Positions 1 to 9,232 are shown, counted from the stretch's first letter. The stretch: DNA of 64,000 nt from Methanoregula sp. (GCF_028712425.1 NZ_JAQTQD010000013.1:1-64000), one strand, 5' to 3'. Program-made: numbers and translations. Notes: generated by a model from the sequence alone, not told the origin.

Positions 1-335
1 CCGAACTCACCGTACATCTCGGTGATGGCCTGGGTCTCCATACCGCCACCCAGCAGGGTGTCCAGTTCCGGGACGCGGAACGAGAGTTTCCTCACGTCCT
101 TTCGCTGCTCGAAGATATCCTTGCCGGTCTTGAACCCGCCAACATCTGCAGCTTCGCGGGCAGCCTTGATGATCTTCTTTGCCGTGGACTCCGAGATCTC
201 CGAGACCTCGGAGAGCTCTGCCGGCGATGCCGTGGCAATGCTCTCGACCGAGAGGTAACCGGCTTCCCGGAGTTTATCCGCAGTGCTCGGGCCGACGCCC
301 GGTAAATCTTCAATCTCGAGTGGTCCTTCAGCCAT
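1..335 (-). CDS. radA: DNA repair and recombination protein RadA (5' part, runs off the window)
   Basis: Archaeal RecA/Rad51 homologue that forms filaments on single-stranded DNA for homologous recombination. Only about 111 N-terminal residues are present, because the gene continues past base 1. They read as the RadA helix-hairpin-helix region (LPGVGPSTADKL, then repeated alanine- and glutamate-rich helices) followed by the start of the ATPase core (FRVPELDTLLGGGMETQAITE), where the core turns towards the Walker A loop. The Walker motifs lie outside the window. The ATG at 335 begins MAEGPLEIEDL, a typical start for this family. The next gene upstream (RPA) is on the same strand, so two DNA-repair proteins are neighbours here. 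Confidence 0.93.
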   Translation of the reverse strand, partial: MAEGPLEIEDLPGVGPSTADKLREAGYLSVESIATASPAELSEVSEISESTAKKIIKAAREAADVGGFKTGKDIFEQRKDVRKLSFRVPELDTLLGGGMETQAITEMYGEF

Positions 336-417
336 TTCTTATAACACTCCTATGGCACAACAAGATGTAAAAGATTAGCACATAAACCCCCCAGCGTGCG
401 CAGGGTGAAAGTGCCGT

Positions 418-1710
418 TCATTCGTCCAGGGCGTTTTTCAGGGTCGCTATGTGCGCTGTAACCGTCTCGGGCGTGATCGCCACCGGCACGATCTCTTCCG
501 GGAGGATACGGCTGCCGCGAACGGTGCCGGTGACCTGCAGCTCCGTCCCGGCCGGGAAGTCCGCATCGATAAGGTACCGCTCGCTGCCATTGTCGATGAA
601 AGTGCACCCCGGGCCCGGGATGATGGTCCCGGAGAAAACAATGGGCCGGGCCCGTTCATTTGGGACCCTCACAACGCTCCCGCGTCCTGCCGCAAGCTCG
701 ATGTTCCCGAACCGGCCGGGTTTCGCGGTGGCATGGAAGACCTCGATTTTGTCCCCGGTGGCCAGCGGGACGAGCGCATGGTCGCCCCAGAGCACCACGT
801 TCAGGTTGTCGCTCCCATCCGTAATGACGATGTTCTTCACCCAGGACGGGGCACCGTTCCGCGTGGTGAATGACCGTGGCTGCTGCACCTGCTTCACCTC
901 GCCCGTAACGGAATAGATCCCCTGGTCGCCCACCGAACCCGGAGGCGTGAACGGGACAGATATCTCCAGGTCCGCGGGTACGACGGTGCTCTTCTCGTCA
1001 AGGCTGTAACTTCGCCCCTCGTCGCGCTGGTTTGGTTTTGCGCCGGTGATGTGGAGGCAGGACCCCGGAGACACTGCAAGGAGGAGTTCCGGTGCCCATG
1101 CAACAAGCCGTGCAGTCCCCGCGGCATCCGCGACAAGAGCCTCCACCATCTCCCCGGTCGATCCATCGCGGCGGGTATAGCTGCGGGGCTCCCCGCGGAA
1201 TACCAGGAGAACGTCGAGATCGACCGGCTCGTTCGAGAGGCTGCCATTCCCGTTTTTTCCCTGCGGGATGTTGATCTCGATACTGACTTTCCGTAACGCC
1301 AGTGCATAGATCTCGCGGGTATTCTTCCCGGGGTGGCGGCCGATGACCTCTAAGACCTCTCCGGCAGTCACGTCCAGTGCGGCCCCTGCCTTCTCGTCCC
1401 AGAGGACAACGCGGGTGGTCCCGGTCTCGTCGCCAAGGAGGAGCGTTGCGACCCAGCCTTTCTCGCCATCGGCACGGTCGAACTCTTTTGGCTCGGTCTT
1501 GTCAACAACTTTCCCGAAAAAAGAAAAAAGGCTGGACTTTGCACTGAGCCCCTTGATCTTCACGTGCTCCCGGCCCAGCTCGCCGACCACCATCATCGCG
1601 GCGGTCGGCTCGTCCACGAGGTCGCCGCACTCGTCGATCTTCTTCTCTACGCGCTGTTCGAACTCCTCTTTTGTGATGAGGTCGTCGACCAGTGCATAAT
1701 GGAAGAGCAC
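418..1710 (-). CDS. Replication protein A-like single-stranded DNA-binding protein
   Basis: A 430-residue protein built of several OB folds, matching the multi-OB RPA of euryarchaea that coats single-stranded DNA in replication and repair. The N-terminus (HYALVDDLITKEEFEQRV) is a short helical region typical of these proteins. Three OB-like segments follow at roughly residues 65-150, 170-265 and 280-370, each with the pattern of a strand, a G-x-V-x-L-W-D strand and a glycine turn (for example TTRVVLWDEKAG, NLNVVLWGDHA). No C-terminal zinc-finger cysteines are visible, which fits the zinc-less RPA forms. The start is a GTG at 1710 with GGAGG about ten bases upstream. It lies just upstream of radA on the same strand. 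Confidence 0.85.
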   Translation of the reverse strand: MLFHYALVDDLITKEEFEQRVEKKIDECGDLVDEPTAAMMVVGELGREHVKIKGLSAKSSLFSFFGKVVDKTEPKEFDRADGEKGWVATLLLGDETGTTRVVLWDEKAGAALDVTAGEVLEVIGRHPGKNTREIYALALRKVSIEINIPQGKNGNGSLSNEPVDLDVLLVFRGEPRSYTRRDGSTGEMVEALVADAAGTARLVAWAPELLLAVSPGSCLHITGAKPNQRDEGRSYSLDEKSTVVPADLEISVPFTPPGSVGDQGIYSVTGEVKQVQQPRSFTTRNGAPSWVKNIVITDGSDNLNVVLWGDHALVPLATGDKIEVFHATAKPGRFGNIELAAGRGSVVRVPNERARPIVFSGTIIPGPGCTFIDNGSERYLIDADFPAGTELQVTGTVRGSRILPEEIVPVAITPETVTAHIATLKNALDE

Positions 1711-1775
1711 AGGGCAGGTCCTCCACTACTCGTTAAAGGGATGGCTGCTTGTGATCGTGAGGAGGCGGTGGAGGT

Positions 1776-2924
1776 TCACAGCTGCATCTTCCGCATGCGT
1801 TCGATTGCTTCCCGGATCCGTGCCACCTCGCGGGTGATGGCAAACCTGACATAGCCCTCCCCGCTTGCACCGAAGCCAACGCCCGGTGTTGCAACGATCC
1901 CCGCCTCGGTCAGGAGCCGGCCGGAGAATTCCATGCAGTCCTTTACCGGCAGCCAGACATAGAAGGTCGCCTTCGGGACCGGAACATCGAAGCCAAGGTC
2001 TTTCAATCCCTTGCAGAGCACGTCCCGCCGCTCCTGGTAGATAGAGCAGGCCTGCTTCACGCAGTCCTGCGGGCCGGAGAGTGCGGTGATGGCGGCGTGC
2101 TGCACGGCATCGAAGACACCGGAGTCCACGTTTGTCTTGACCCGCCCGAGGCCCGCGATGACATCGGCGTTACCAACCGCCATGCCGATCCGCCAGCCGG
2201 TCATGTTGTAGGTTTTCGAGAGCGAGTGCATCTCGATACCGACTTCCATGGCCCCGGGGGTTTCGAGGAACGATGGGGCCTTGTAGCCATCAAAGGAGAC
2301 CTCGGAGTACGCATTGTCCGAGACCACAACAATACCATTGTCGCGGGCAAAGTCCACGACTTCCTTGTAGAACCCTGCCGGGGCAATGGCACCGGTGGGA
2401 TTGTTCGGGTAGTTGATATACAGGATCTTTGCGGCTTTTGCCACGTTCTTCGGGATGTCGGAGAGGACGGGAAGGAACGAATTCTCCCGCAGGAGCGGCA
2501 TGTCGTGCACCTTTCCCTCGGCAAAGAGGGTACCGGTCCGGTACACCGGGTAGCCGGGGCTCGGGGCGAGCACGTAGTCGCCGGGGTTGACGAACGCTTC
2601 GCCAATGTGGGCGATGCCGTCCTTGGAGCCCATCAGGGCAACGACTTCTTTGTCAGCGTCGAGCGTGACACCGAACCGCTTTTTATACCAGCCGGCAACG
2701 GCGTTCCGGTAAGCCGGCATGCCGGCATAGTCCGGGTAGTGGTGGTTCTTTGAGTCCTTTGCTGCCGCAATGAGGGAATCTACGATATGGGGCGGCGTTG
2801 CAAGGTCCGGGTCGCCGACACCGAGGTCGATGAGATCGACACCTTTCTTCCGTTGTTCGGCTTTCATCGCGTCGATCCGTGCAAAAAGGTACGGCGGGAG
2901 ATTGCTCATGCGTGATGCGTACAT
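1776..2924 (-). CDS. dapL: LL-diaminopimelate aminotransferase-type PLP enzyme
   Basis: A 382-residue class I/II aminotransferase. The best match is the DapL branch, which converts tetrahydrodipicolinate to LL-2,6-diaminopimelate in the short lysine pathway used by methanogens. Visible signatures are the N-terminal LPPYLFARID, the dimer and substrate region DLGVGDPDLATPPHI, the PLP-phosphate loop (GSKDGIAHI), the NYPNNPTGA motif and the Schiff-base lysine in SLSKTYNMTGWRIG. The length is normal. The start is MYASRM at 2924; MSNLPPY at 2909 is an alternative. It stands alone and is divergent from cutA. A closely related aminotransferase of other specificity cannot be excluded from sequence alone. 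Confidence 0.82.
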   Translation of the reverse strand: MYASRMSNLPPYLFARIDAMKAEQRKKGVDLIDLGVGDPDLATPPHIVDSLIAAAKDSKNHHYPDYAGMPAYRNAVAGWYKKRFGVTLDADKEVVALMGSKDGIAHIGEAFVNPGDYVLAPSPGYPVYRTGTLFAEGKVHDMPLLRENSFLPVLSDIPKNVAKAAKILYINYPNNPTGAIAPAGFYKEVVDFARDNGIVVVSDNAYSEVSFDGYKAPSFLETPGAMEVGIEMHSLSKTYNMTGWRIGMAVGNADVIAGLGRVKTNVDSGVFDAVQHAAITALSGPQDCVKQACSIYQERRDVLCKGLKDLGFDVPVPKATFYVWLPVKDCMEFSGRLLTEAGIVATPGVGFGASGEGYVRFAITREVARIREAIERMRKMQL

Positions 2925-3045
2925 AGGTACCCACTATTTTGGCGCTGGACGCTATAGAATGTAACTCCCTTCAGGGAACGGGTCTTTCACCGGCCGCCAG
3001 TACCGGGAAACATGCTTATCTGCCAGCAGGAATAAGATCAGCGGC

Positions 3046-3390
3046 ATGGAACGAGAGCATCAGGCACAACAGGGAGCGGAGATCTGCGTGATCTGGTCAA
3101 CGGTGCCACCCTCACGGTCGGAGGACCTGGCACAACGCCTCCTGGAAAAAAACCTGGTCGCCTGTGTCAGCATTCTTCCGGTCCGGTCGCTCTACCGCTG
3201 GAAGGGGGAGGCATGCGATGACCGGGAGCACCTGCTGATCATGAAGACCCGCCGGGAGCTTGCGGATGCGGTCATCCGGACCTTAAAAGGCATGCACCCC
3301 TATGAAGTCCCGGAGATCATTGTCCTGCCCGTCACGGCCGGCCACCTCCCCTACCTTGCCTGGGTGAAGGGGGAGACACGCGAACCATGA
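3046..3390 (+). CDS. cutA: CutA1-like divalent cation tolerance protein
   Basis: A 114-residue protein of the trimeric, ferredoxin-fold CutA1 family, linked to copper and divalent-metal tolerance in bacteria but of uncertain role in archaea. The core pattern is clear: VIWSTVPPSRSEDLAQRLLEK, the ACVSILPVRSLYRWKGE block and the HPYEVPEIIVLPV motif near the C-terminus. The first ten residues (MEREHQAQQG) are extra compared with short family members. The stop overlaps the start of fdhD by 4 bp, so the two are probably translated together. That pairing hints at a metal or formate dehydrogenase context, but this is inference. Confidence 0.9.
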   Translation: MEREHQAQQGAEICVIWSTVPPSRSEDLAQRLLEKNLVACVSILPVRSLYRWKGEACDDREHLLIMKTRRELADAVIRTLKGMHPYEVPEIIVLPVTAGHLPYLAWVKGETREP

Positions 3391-4142
3391 TCCATATCCA
3401 TCACGCCATCCAGGTCACTGGCGGCGTTCCCCGGGAAACCGACGATGCCATCGTCATCGAGGACCGGTTCGAGCTCCTGCTCAATGACCGGCCGGTGGCC
3501 ACCATGGTTGCGAGCCGCGACCAGCTGCGGGAACTGGGCGCAGGCTACGTGATCAGCGAGGGACTGGTCCGGTGCGTGGATACGGTAATCCTTGACGGGG
3601 ACAGGATCCTGGTCTGTTCCGGTACCGGTTGCGAAATGAACGGGAAGAAGCAGGAGACGGGATCCTCCGGCGGGCAGAGTTTCCTCTCTCCCTCGAAAAA
3701 GGTGGCGGGATCGCCGGATCTCCGCATCACTCCGGAAGAGGTGATTGCCGTCACCCGGGAGATAGAGACCGAACTCTGGAGAAAGACCGGGGGTGTCCAC
3801 TGCTCGGTCCTCTTCTCCGGTGGCAGGCTCCTTGCAAAAAGCAGCGATGTTGGCCGGCACAATACGGTGGACAAGCTGGTGGGCCATGCGGCCTTGAACG
3901 GCATCGATCTCTCCCGGTGCGTGATCGGCTGCACCGGGCGGCAGCCGGCAGGCATGGTCCGGAAATCCGCCAATGCCGGTATTCCCATCATCATCTCGCG
4001 GGCTGCCTCGACTGACAAGGGGATCGCGGAAGCGGAAGCAGCGGGGATCACCCTCATCGGGTTCTCGCGGGGCGACCGGTTCACGATCTACACACACCCT
4101 TCGCGGGTAGTACTCCCCGAAAACGGCACGACCGGGTTGTAA
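3387..4142 (+). CDS. fdhD: FdhD-like formate dehydrogenase sulfurtransferase, copy 1 (divergent)
   Basis: A 251-residue FdhD-family protein. FdhD takes sulfur from an IscS-type desulfurase and passes it to the molybdopterin cofactor of formate dehydrogenase. Family hallmarks are present: TGGVHCSVLF, SSDVGRHNTVDKLVG and NAGIPIIISRAAS. The usual [SG]GR-[IV]-S-x-E-M block is altered to TGRQPAGMVRK, and the cysteine motif reads CSGTGC rather than CxxC. A second copy at 53478-54296 keeps the more typical SGRISSEMVRK. This copy may therefore serve a different formate dehydrogenase or other Mo/W enzyme. It follows cutA with a 4-bp overlap. Confidence 0.85.
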   Translation: MIHIHHAIQVTGGVPRETDDAIVIEDRFELLLNDRPVATMVASRDQLRELGAGYVISEGLVRCVDTVILDGDRILVCSGTGCEMNGKKQETGSSGGQSFLSPSKKVAGSPDLRITPEEVIAVTREIETELWRKTGGVHCSVLFSGGRLLAKSSDVGRHNTVDKLVGHAALNGIDLSRCVIGCTGRQPAGMVRKSANAGIPIIISRAASTDKGIAEAEAAGITLIGFSRGDRFTIYTHPSRVVLPENGTTGL

Positions 4143-4211
4143 ACCTCCATGCGCAGAATTATCTGATAGAGATGAGTAATGTGAGTACCAGGAGTCAGGG
4201 ACGGGAAGAAC

Positions 4212-4697
4212 GTGGCAGGTGAACCGATGGCAGATCCGGTGGCGGGGGCAAAAACGGCCCTCCTCGTGCTCGGGTGTCCGCAGGTGCCGGTACAGACAAG
4301 TATTGCGCTCTATCTCATGAACCGGCTGAAGAAAGCAGGGATCACGCCGGTCGTTGCCGGGAACAAGGCGGCAAACACCCTGCTTGTGGTTGCAGACCAG
4401 GAACGCCACTATCTTGGCGAAGTGCTCGATCTGGACCGGGCAGTAGGCCTCATCACGGACAAGAAGCGCACGTTCGACCTCTGTTTCGTCTTCATCCACA
4501 ACGATGCCGGCGTCAGCTATGCGGCGACCATGGGCGCGATCACGAACGCCAGGCTGTACGCGCTGGTGTATGGCGAGCATTACGAGGAGCAGGAAAAGAA
4601 GATCGACTTTCCCTGCACGGTGGTTGCGGCAAAGGCCGTGCACAATCCCCTGCCCCTGAAGAAGGCGATTGACGAGGTGGCGCCATGGGCTGCGTAG
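4212..4697 (+). CDS. DUF1890 family protein, methanogen-specific
   Basis: A 161-residue protein recognisable as DUF1890, a family seen mainly in methanogens. It has a Rossmann-like N-terminus (KTALLVLGCPQVPVQTSIALYL), a central FDLCFVFIHNDAGVSYAATM block and a conserved cysteine in LGCPQ. No enzymatic function is known. Translation may start at M6 (MADPVAG) instead of M1. It overlaps the next gene (DUF1894) by 13 bp. The two families are commonly found side by side, which suggests a shared role, though this is inference. Confidence 0.8.
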   Translation: MAGEPMADPVAGAKTALLVLGCPQVPVQTSIALYLMNRLKKAGITPVVAGNKAANTLLVVADQERHYLGEVLDLDRAVGLITDKKRTFDLCFVFIHNDAGVSYAATMGAITNARLYALVYGEHYEEQEKKIDFPCTVVAAKAVHNPLPLKKAIDEVAPWAA

Positions 4698-4960
4698 AGT
4701 CGATGAACTACGAGATCGTCCTCCGGGATGCTACGTTTAAGGAGTCGCGGGACTATATCCGGGGCCATTTCAGGGAATCGATTGATGTCCAGCCTGGCTT
4801 CAAGGTCTTTGACGTCCATGTCATCGGCCTCCCCCCGATCGCTATCGGGCTTGACGGCGATTTTGTCATCTTCCCGTACACAAAGCCCTGCCACGGCACA
4901 TTTCTCCTCCGGGTCGAGGACAAGGCAGAGGCTGCCCGGCTCCGGGCACTGAAAAAGTAA
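4685..4960 (+). CDS. DUF1894 family small protein, methanogen-specific
   Basis: A 91-residue protein of the DUF1894 family. The sequence runs MNYEIVLRDATFKESRDYIR, then VHVIGLPPIAIGLDGDFVIFPYTKPCHGTFLLRV. The invariant-looking KPCHGTF segment holds a cysteine-histidine pair that could bind metal or be redox active; this is only suggested by the pattern. The listed start is MGCVESM; the second methionine at 4703 (MNYEIVL) is an equally good start. It overlaps the DUF1890 gene and is probably cotranslated with it. Confidence 0.78.
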   Translation: MGCVESMNYEIVLRDATFKESRDYIRGHFRESIDVQPGFKVFDVHVIGLPPIAIGLDGDFVIFPYTKPCHGTFLLRVEDKAEAARLRALKK

Positions 4961-5129
4961 CGGCCTGACTCACTCCTGTTTTCTTTTGCTCTCTGTTTTG
5001 CGGGAACCTCTGCCTGCGAACCTGTACGTCGCACGTGCCTGAAGACCGGGAACTGAAAAATACAGAACCAAGTGATATCCTCTATCCCTATATAGCAGGT
5101 TGATCAATAAGGAACTATACGGGGTGATC

Positions 5130-5516
5130 ATGGCCGGCAAGGGAAAGATCCTGCTGATGGACGACGAGCAGATTATTCTTGACGTGACAAACGAAGTCCT
5201 CGGGTTCCTTGGCTATGAAGTCATGTTTGCGCAGGACGGGGAGGCAGCAGTCGCGCTGTACAAACGCGAGAAGGAAGCCGGTGTCCCGTTCGATGTGGTC
5301 ATCCTCGATCTCTCCGTCCCGGAAGGGATGGGTGGCAGGGAGGCGATGGAAAAACTGCGGGAATACGATCCTGCGGTGAAGGCCATCGTCTCCAGCGGGT
5401 ATGGCAATGATCCTGCGGTCACCGCATATACCGATTATGGCTTCTCCGCAAAGCTCACCAAGCCCTATAAGATCACGGACCTGAAGGCAACACTTGAGGA
5501 GATACTGAAAAAATAA
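5130..5516 (+). CDS. Stand-alone response regulator receiver domain
   Basis: A 128-residue CheY-like receiver with no output domain. The phosphorylation site and acidic pocket are visible: MDDEQ near the N-terminus, VVILDLSVPEGMGG (phospho-acceptor aspartate), the switch serine in AIVSSGYG and the lysine in KLTKPYK. It probably relays a signal from a histidine or PAS kinase by phosphotransfer. The ATG at 5130 is preferred because GGGGTGATC sits directly upstream, whereas an in-frame TTG at 5100 has no ribosome-binding site. No partner kinase is adjacent. The HEAT-repeat gene converges from the other side. Confidence 0.92.
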   Translation: MAGKGKILLMDDEQIILDVTNEVLGFLGYEVMFAQDGEAAVALYKREKEAGVPFDVVILDLSVPEGMGGREAMEKLREYDPAVKAIVSSGYGNDPAVTAYTDYGFSAKLTKPYKITDLKATLEEILKK

Positions 5517-5537
5517 GGGAATACTGGCACCGGCCCG

Positions 5538-6428
5538 TCAGCTGCCGGCTTTTTTCCTGATTTTGTCTATTGCTGTGGCTACTGCCCGGCGGACATATTC
5601 GTCCTTGTCGTCGAGGAGGGCATGGAGCGCTTCGAGCGCACGGGCATCGCCGATATTCCCGAGTGCATCGGCGGCACCCCAGCGCACGTACCAGTCGCCG
5701 CTCTTCAGGCACTGGATGAGAGTATCGACCGGTGCCTCGCTCCCGAGCTTCCCGAGCGCCCAGGTTGCCGGGACCTGCACAAACGAGTCCGGTTCCTTGA
5801 GCGCCTTGGAGAGGCAGACCGCGGCCCGCTTGTCGCCGATCTTCCCGAGGGCGTCGGCAGCGCTCCAGCGCACGTACCAGTCCATGTCGTTCACCGACTG
5901 GATCAGCGGCTCCACGGCCCGCTTGTCGCCAATCTCCCCGAGCGCCCAGACGGCCCGCACCCGCACCCACCAGAGCGGGTCCTTCAGGGCAAGGATCAGC
6001 GGCTCCACGGCCGGCTCCCCGATCTGCGCGAGGACGTAAGCGCTCCGCCACTGGGTGTCGCTGTCCTCGTCATGCAGGGCAGCGATCATGTGAGAGATCG
6101 CCACCTCTCCCATGCCGGCAAGGACCCGGGTTGCATGCCACCGGACATCGTGGTCTTCCTCGGACAATGCCCGGAGGAGCTGGGGGATCGCCCGTTCGCC
6201 GATATGGCCCAGGGCAAGGCCGGCCAGCCAACGGATGTCATGGTCGTTCTCCCGCAGGGCGCGGACCAGGGGCTTGATTGCCGGTTCCCCGATATCCCCG
6301 AGGGCAAGGGCAGCCCTCCACCGGATCCCGAGGTTCGGGTGCCGGATGGCCTTGATGAGCCCGTCCATGTCCATACCGCTTGTCGTGTGGATGGAGTAGG
6401 CCTTCCTGTCGGTGCCTGTATGCTGCAT
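5538..6428 (-). CDS. HEAT-repeat (PBS-lyase type) protein
   Basis: A 296-residue protein made almost entirely of about eight HEAT repeats of roughly 31 residues, with the recurring pattern DxxVRWxAAxALGxIGDxRAVEPLIxAL. Such solenoids are protein-interaction scaffolds and carry no catalytic residues. The PBS-lyase name reflects fold similarity, not bilin chemistry. The ATG at 6428 (MQHTGTDRK) is chosen because a GGGGTGA lies about eleven bases upstream and the earlier in-frame codons (to 6593) overlap the next gene's upstream region without repeat character. It converges with the receiver-domain gene. Confidence 0.85.
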   Translation of the reverse strand: MQHTGTDRKAYSIHTTSGMDMDGLIKAIRHPNLGIRWRAALALGDIGEPAIKPLVRALRENDHDIRWLAGLALGHIGERAIPQLLRALSEEDHDVRWHATRVLAGMGEVAISHMIAALHDEDSDTQWRSAYVLAQIGEPAVEPLILALKDPLWWVRVRAVWALGEIGDKRAVEPLIQSVNDMDWYVRWSAADALGKIGDKRAAVCLSKALKEPDSFVQVPATWALGKLGSEAPVDTLIQCLKSGDWYVRWGAADALGNIGDARALEALHALLDDKDEYVRRAVATAIDKIRKKAGS

Positions 6429-6620
6429 TTCCAGTCTGTTCACCCCTGTTCTGATGATTGGTTTGAGGATATTTGAATATGCCGAATGAACGGGATCCGG
6501 GGGAATCCGGGGCAGAATTACAGGAAATACAAACGGGTTCCGGGTTTTTTCAGGCACGCCGCCTGCACTCATGCCAACGTATATACGCACCATGGCAGCA
6601 CCGTATCATACGGGGATACC

Positions 6621-8291
6621 ATGCCAGAAGAACGGGAAGTGTCGGTCCTTGTCGGCGGGAGAGCAGGGGATGGGATCAACAATGCCGGTGCACTCGTTGC
6701 CCGGCTGCTCAGCCGGCTCGGGTACCGGATTTACCTGTATTTCGACTACCCCTCGCTCATCCGCGGGGGACATAACTTTGCCGTGGTCCGTGCCGCCAGT
6801 CGCGACGTGGGGACCTGCCGGGAGAAAGTCGATTTTGTCCTTGCCTTGAACCAGGAGACGCTGACACGGCACCGGGGGATGTTCCATGAGGGTACGGCGG
6901 TTCTCTTCAACGCGGACGTGGTGAAGTCAGAAGGCCAGGGCATCCCGGTCAGACAAATCCTTGCCGCAGAGCAGGCACCGGAGATCATGGGAAACTCTGT
7001 CATGATCGGTGGTTTTGCCAAAGCTGCCGGTATCCCCTGGGACCTTGTCGAAGACGTGTTCAGGGCAGTGCTCCCGAAGGGGACGGACCTGAACCTGAAG
7101 GTTGCCAGGAGGGCATACGACCAGCTTGCCGTTGCCCGGGCAATCCCGGAACGCGGGGACCCGCCCCTTCCCCTGCTGACCGGAAACGAGGCGATCGGCC
7201 TCGGGCTCATCCGGGGCGGGCTGGACGCGTATATCTCCTACCCGATGACGCCCTCCTCAAGCCTGCTGCACTTCCTTGCCGGCGAGAAGGAGAAGTTCGG
7301 GATCACCGTGGTCCACCCGGAGAACGAGATCGCCGTTGTCCTCATGGCGCTCGGGTTTGCCTATGCCGGGAAACGTGCTGCGGTCGGCACTTCCGGGGGA
7401 GGATTCTGCCTGATGACCGAAGGGCTCTCCCTTGCCGGGATGGCCGAGCTGCCGCTTGTTTTCGTGGTCTCCCAGCGGACGGGGCCTTCTACGGGCCTTC
7501 CCACGTACACGGGGCAGTCCGAGCTCGCGTTCGTACTGCATGCCGGGCAGGGGGAGTTCCCCCGGCTGATCGTTGCCCCCGGCGATGCCGGGGAAGCGCT
7601 CGCCTGGTCCGCCATTGCGCAGGAGATCTCCTGGCAGTTCCAGGTCCCGGTGTTCGTCCTCCCTGACAAGACCTTGTCGGAAGGGACTTACAGCATTGAC
7701 ACTGCTGCACTCCCCTCGCGGGAAGACGGACTCGCGGTTCCAGGCCGGGCCGCATCCGCATCACTCCCGTACCGCCGTTATGCCGATACACCCGATGGCG
7801 TCTCGCCGCCTGCATTCCCCGGCACCCCGGGGGCGGTCGTGAAGGTGAACAGCTATGCCCACGACGAATCCGGGTATACAACGGAAGAAGGCGACATGGT
7901 CTCGCTGATGACAGAAAAACGGCTCCGGAAGCAGGAGGCTCTCGCCCGGGCAATGAACACCTTCCCGCAGGTCAATGTCCTTGGAAAGCCCGATGCACCG
8001 GTGGCCCTCCTCTGCTGGGGCTCGACAAAGGGTGTCTGTGCTGAGGTGGGAGAGACCCTCGGGCTCCGGGTGGTCCAACCGGTTGTCCTCGAACCATTCC
8101 CGGTGACCCAGCTGCGGGTAGCGCTCTCGGGTGCGACAACACTCATCTGCGTGGAGGAGAACGCCACCGGCCAGCTGGCAGCGATCGCGTCTGAATACGG
8201 CATCATTGTTGACAAAGAGATCCTCCGGTATGACGGGCGCCCGTTCACGTACGAGAGCCTGCTGGAAAAAGTTCGGGAGGTAGTTTCATGA
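6621..8291 (+). CDS. 2-oxoacid:ferredoxin oxidoreductase, fused gamma-alpha subunit
   Basis: A 556-residue subunit in which the gamma domain (about residues 1-185, VLVGGRAGDGINNAGALVA) is fused in front of the alpha domain (YPMTPSSSLLHFL, then HPENEIAVVLMALGFAYAG and GTSGGGFCLMTEG). With the beta subunit that follows, it should oxidise a 2-oxoacid to its acyl-CoA and reduce ferredoxin, or run in reverse for CO2 fixation. Domain fusion and motif style resemble KorA/VorA-type enzymes, but the substrate cannot be read from sequence. No separate ferredoxin-like delta subunit lies nearby. The start is the ATG after CGGGGATACC; the longer reading frame to 6486 is not needed. It overlaps the beta gene by 4 bp (ATGA). 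Confidence 0.88.
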   Translation: MPEEREVSVLVGGRAGDGINNAGALVARLLSRLGYRIYLYFDYPSLIRGGHNFAVVRAASRDVGTCREKVDFVLALNQETLTRHRGMFHEGTAVLFNADVVKSEGQGIPVRQILAAEQAPEIMGNSVMIGGFAKAAGIPWDLVEDVFRAVLPKGTDLNLKVARRAYDQLAVARAIPERGDPPLPLLTGNEAIGLGLIRGGLDAYISYPMTPSSSLLHFLAGEKEKFGITVVHPENEIAVVLMALGFAYAGKRAAVGTSGGGFCLMTEGLSLAGMAELPLVFVVSQRTGPSTGLPTYTGQSELAFVLHAGQGEFPRLIVAPGDAGEALAWSAIAQEISWQFQVPVFVLPDKTLSEGTYSIDTAALPSREDGLAVPGRAASASLPYRRYADTPDGVSPPAFPGTPGAVVKVNSYAHDESGYTTEEGDMVSLMTEKRLRKQEALARAMNTFPQVNVLGKPDAPVALLCWGSTKGVCAEVGETLGLRVVQPVVLEPFPVTQLRVALSGATTLICVEENATGQLAAIASEYGIIVDKEILRYDGRPFTYESLLEKVREVVS

Positions 8292-9139
8292 CCGGTCGGG
8301 ACCTGATCACGGGTGTCCAGAACACCTGGTGCCCCGGGTGCGGGAACTTCACCATCCAGCATACGCTCAAGGCGCTTCTTGCCGAACGCGAGAAGGAAGG
8401 CCGGTCGCTGGACAATGTCGTCCTTGTCTCCGGCATCGGCTGCCATGCCAAGATCGCCGATTACCTCAACATCAACAGTTTCTACTCCCTCCACGGCAGG
8501 ACGATCCCGGTGGCGACCGGGATCAAGCTGGCCAACCCCGACCTGACGGTGATCTGCTGCTGTGGCGACGGGGACTGTTATGCCGAGGGGCTGGACCACC
8601 TGATCTTTGCCGCGAAACGGAACATCGACATCACGGTGCTGGTCCACGACAACCGGGTGTACGGCCTTACCACGGGCCAGTACACGCCCACGTCCCCGCT
8701 GGGATATAAGGGGAAGTCAACGCCGTCGGGCACCGCGGAACTCCCGCTCAACCCCGTCGAGCTGATGCTTGCGAGTGGCGCAACGTTTGTCGCACGCGGT
8801 TACACGAAGAAGATGGACCAGCTCAAAACTCTCATCCGAGAGGGGATTGCCCACAAGGGATTTTCGTTCATTGACGTGCTCCAGATCTGTGCAACCTTCT
8901 TCCCTGTTGCCGATTACTATACCTCCCGGGTGTATGAACCGGCCGCCCATGATCCCGCGGATTTTGCAAAGGCCTGCCTGCTTGCCCGGGAATGGGATTA
9001 CAACTCCGATGCCCGGATCGCGCTCGGAGTCCTGTACCGGAAGGAGATGCCCGGATTTGTCGAACGGGTGGCAGTGCCCATAAAGACGGCTCCCGAGAGA
9101 GAACAGGCCGTCCAGGCTATCATTGCAGCACGGATTTAA
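8288..9139 (+). CDS. 2-oxoacid:ferredoxin oxidoreductase, beta (TPP-binding) subunit
   Basis: A 283-residue beta subunit that binds thiamine diphosphate and an Fe-S cluster. The CPGCGN motif near residue 15 gives cluster cysteines, GIGCHAK follows, and the TPP-Mg site is GDGDCYAEGLDHL, with the companion HDNRVYGLTTGQYTPTSP block. These signatures are diagnostic for the superfamily. It is translationally coupled to the gamma-alpha gene upstream, and together they form a complete two-gene enzyme. The specificity (pyruvate, 2-oxoglutarate or branched-chain) is not determined. Confidence 0.92.
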   Translation: MTGRDLITGVQNTWCPGCGNFTIQHTLKALLAEREKEGRSLDNVVLVSGIGCHAKIADYLNINSFYSLHGRTIPVATGIKLANPDLTVICCCGDGDCYAEGLDHLIFAAKRNIDITVLVHDNRVYGLTTGQYTPTSPLGYKGKSTPSGTAELPLNPVELMLASGATFVARGYTKKMDQLKTLIREGIAHKGFSFIDVLQICATFFPVADYYTSRVYEPAAHDPADFAKACLLAREWDYNSDARIALGVLYRKEMPGFVERVAVPIKTAPEREQAVQAIIAARI

Positions 9140-9232
9140 CCCGGGCGGTTCCATGGATACAAAAAAGCGCCCCGGCACAATAAACCCGGGGGATCGCGAG
9201 GGCGGGATAAGAGTGGAAGAAGGGGAGCATTC

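Noticed and set aside
3351-4643. Long minus-strand frame opposite fdhD and DUF1890
   Set aside because: It spans several clear plus-strand genes and shows no domain; a GC-rich shadow frame.
6486-6620. N-terminal 45-residue extension of the oxidoreductase gamma-alpha subunit
   Set aside because: The extension has no similarity to the family and a good ribosome-binding site lies before the ATG at 6621.
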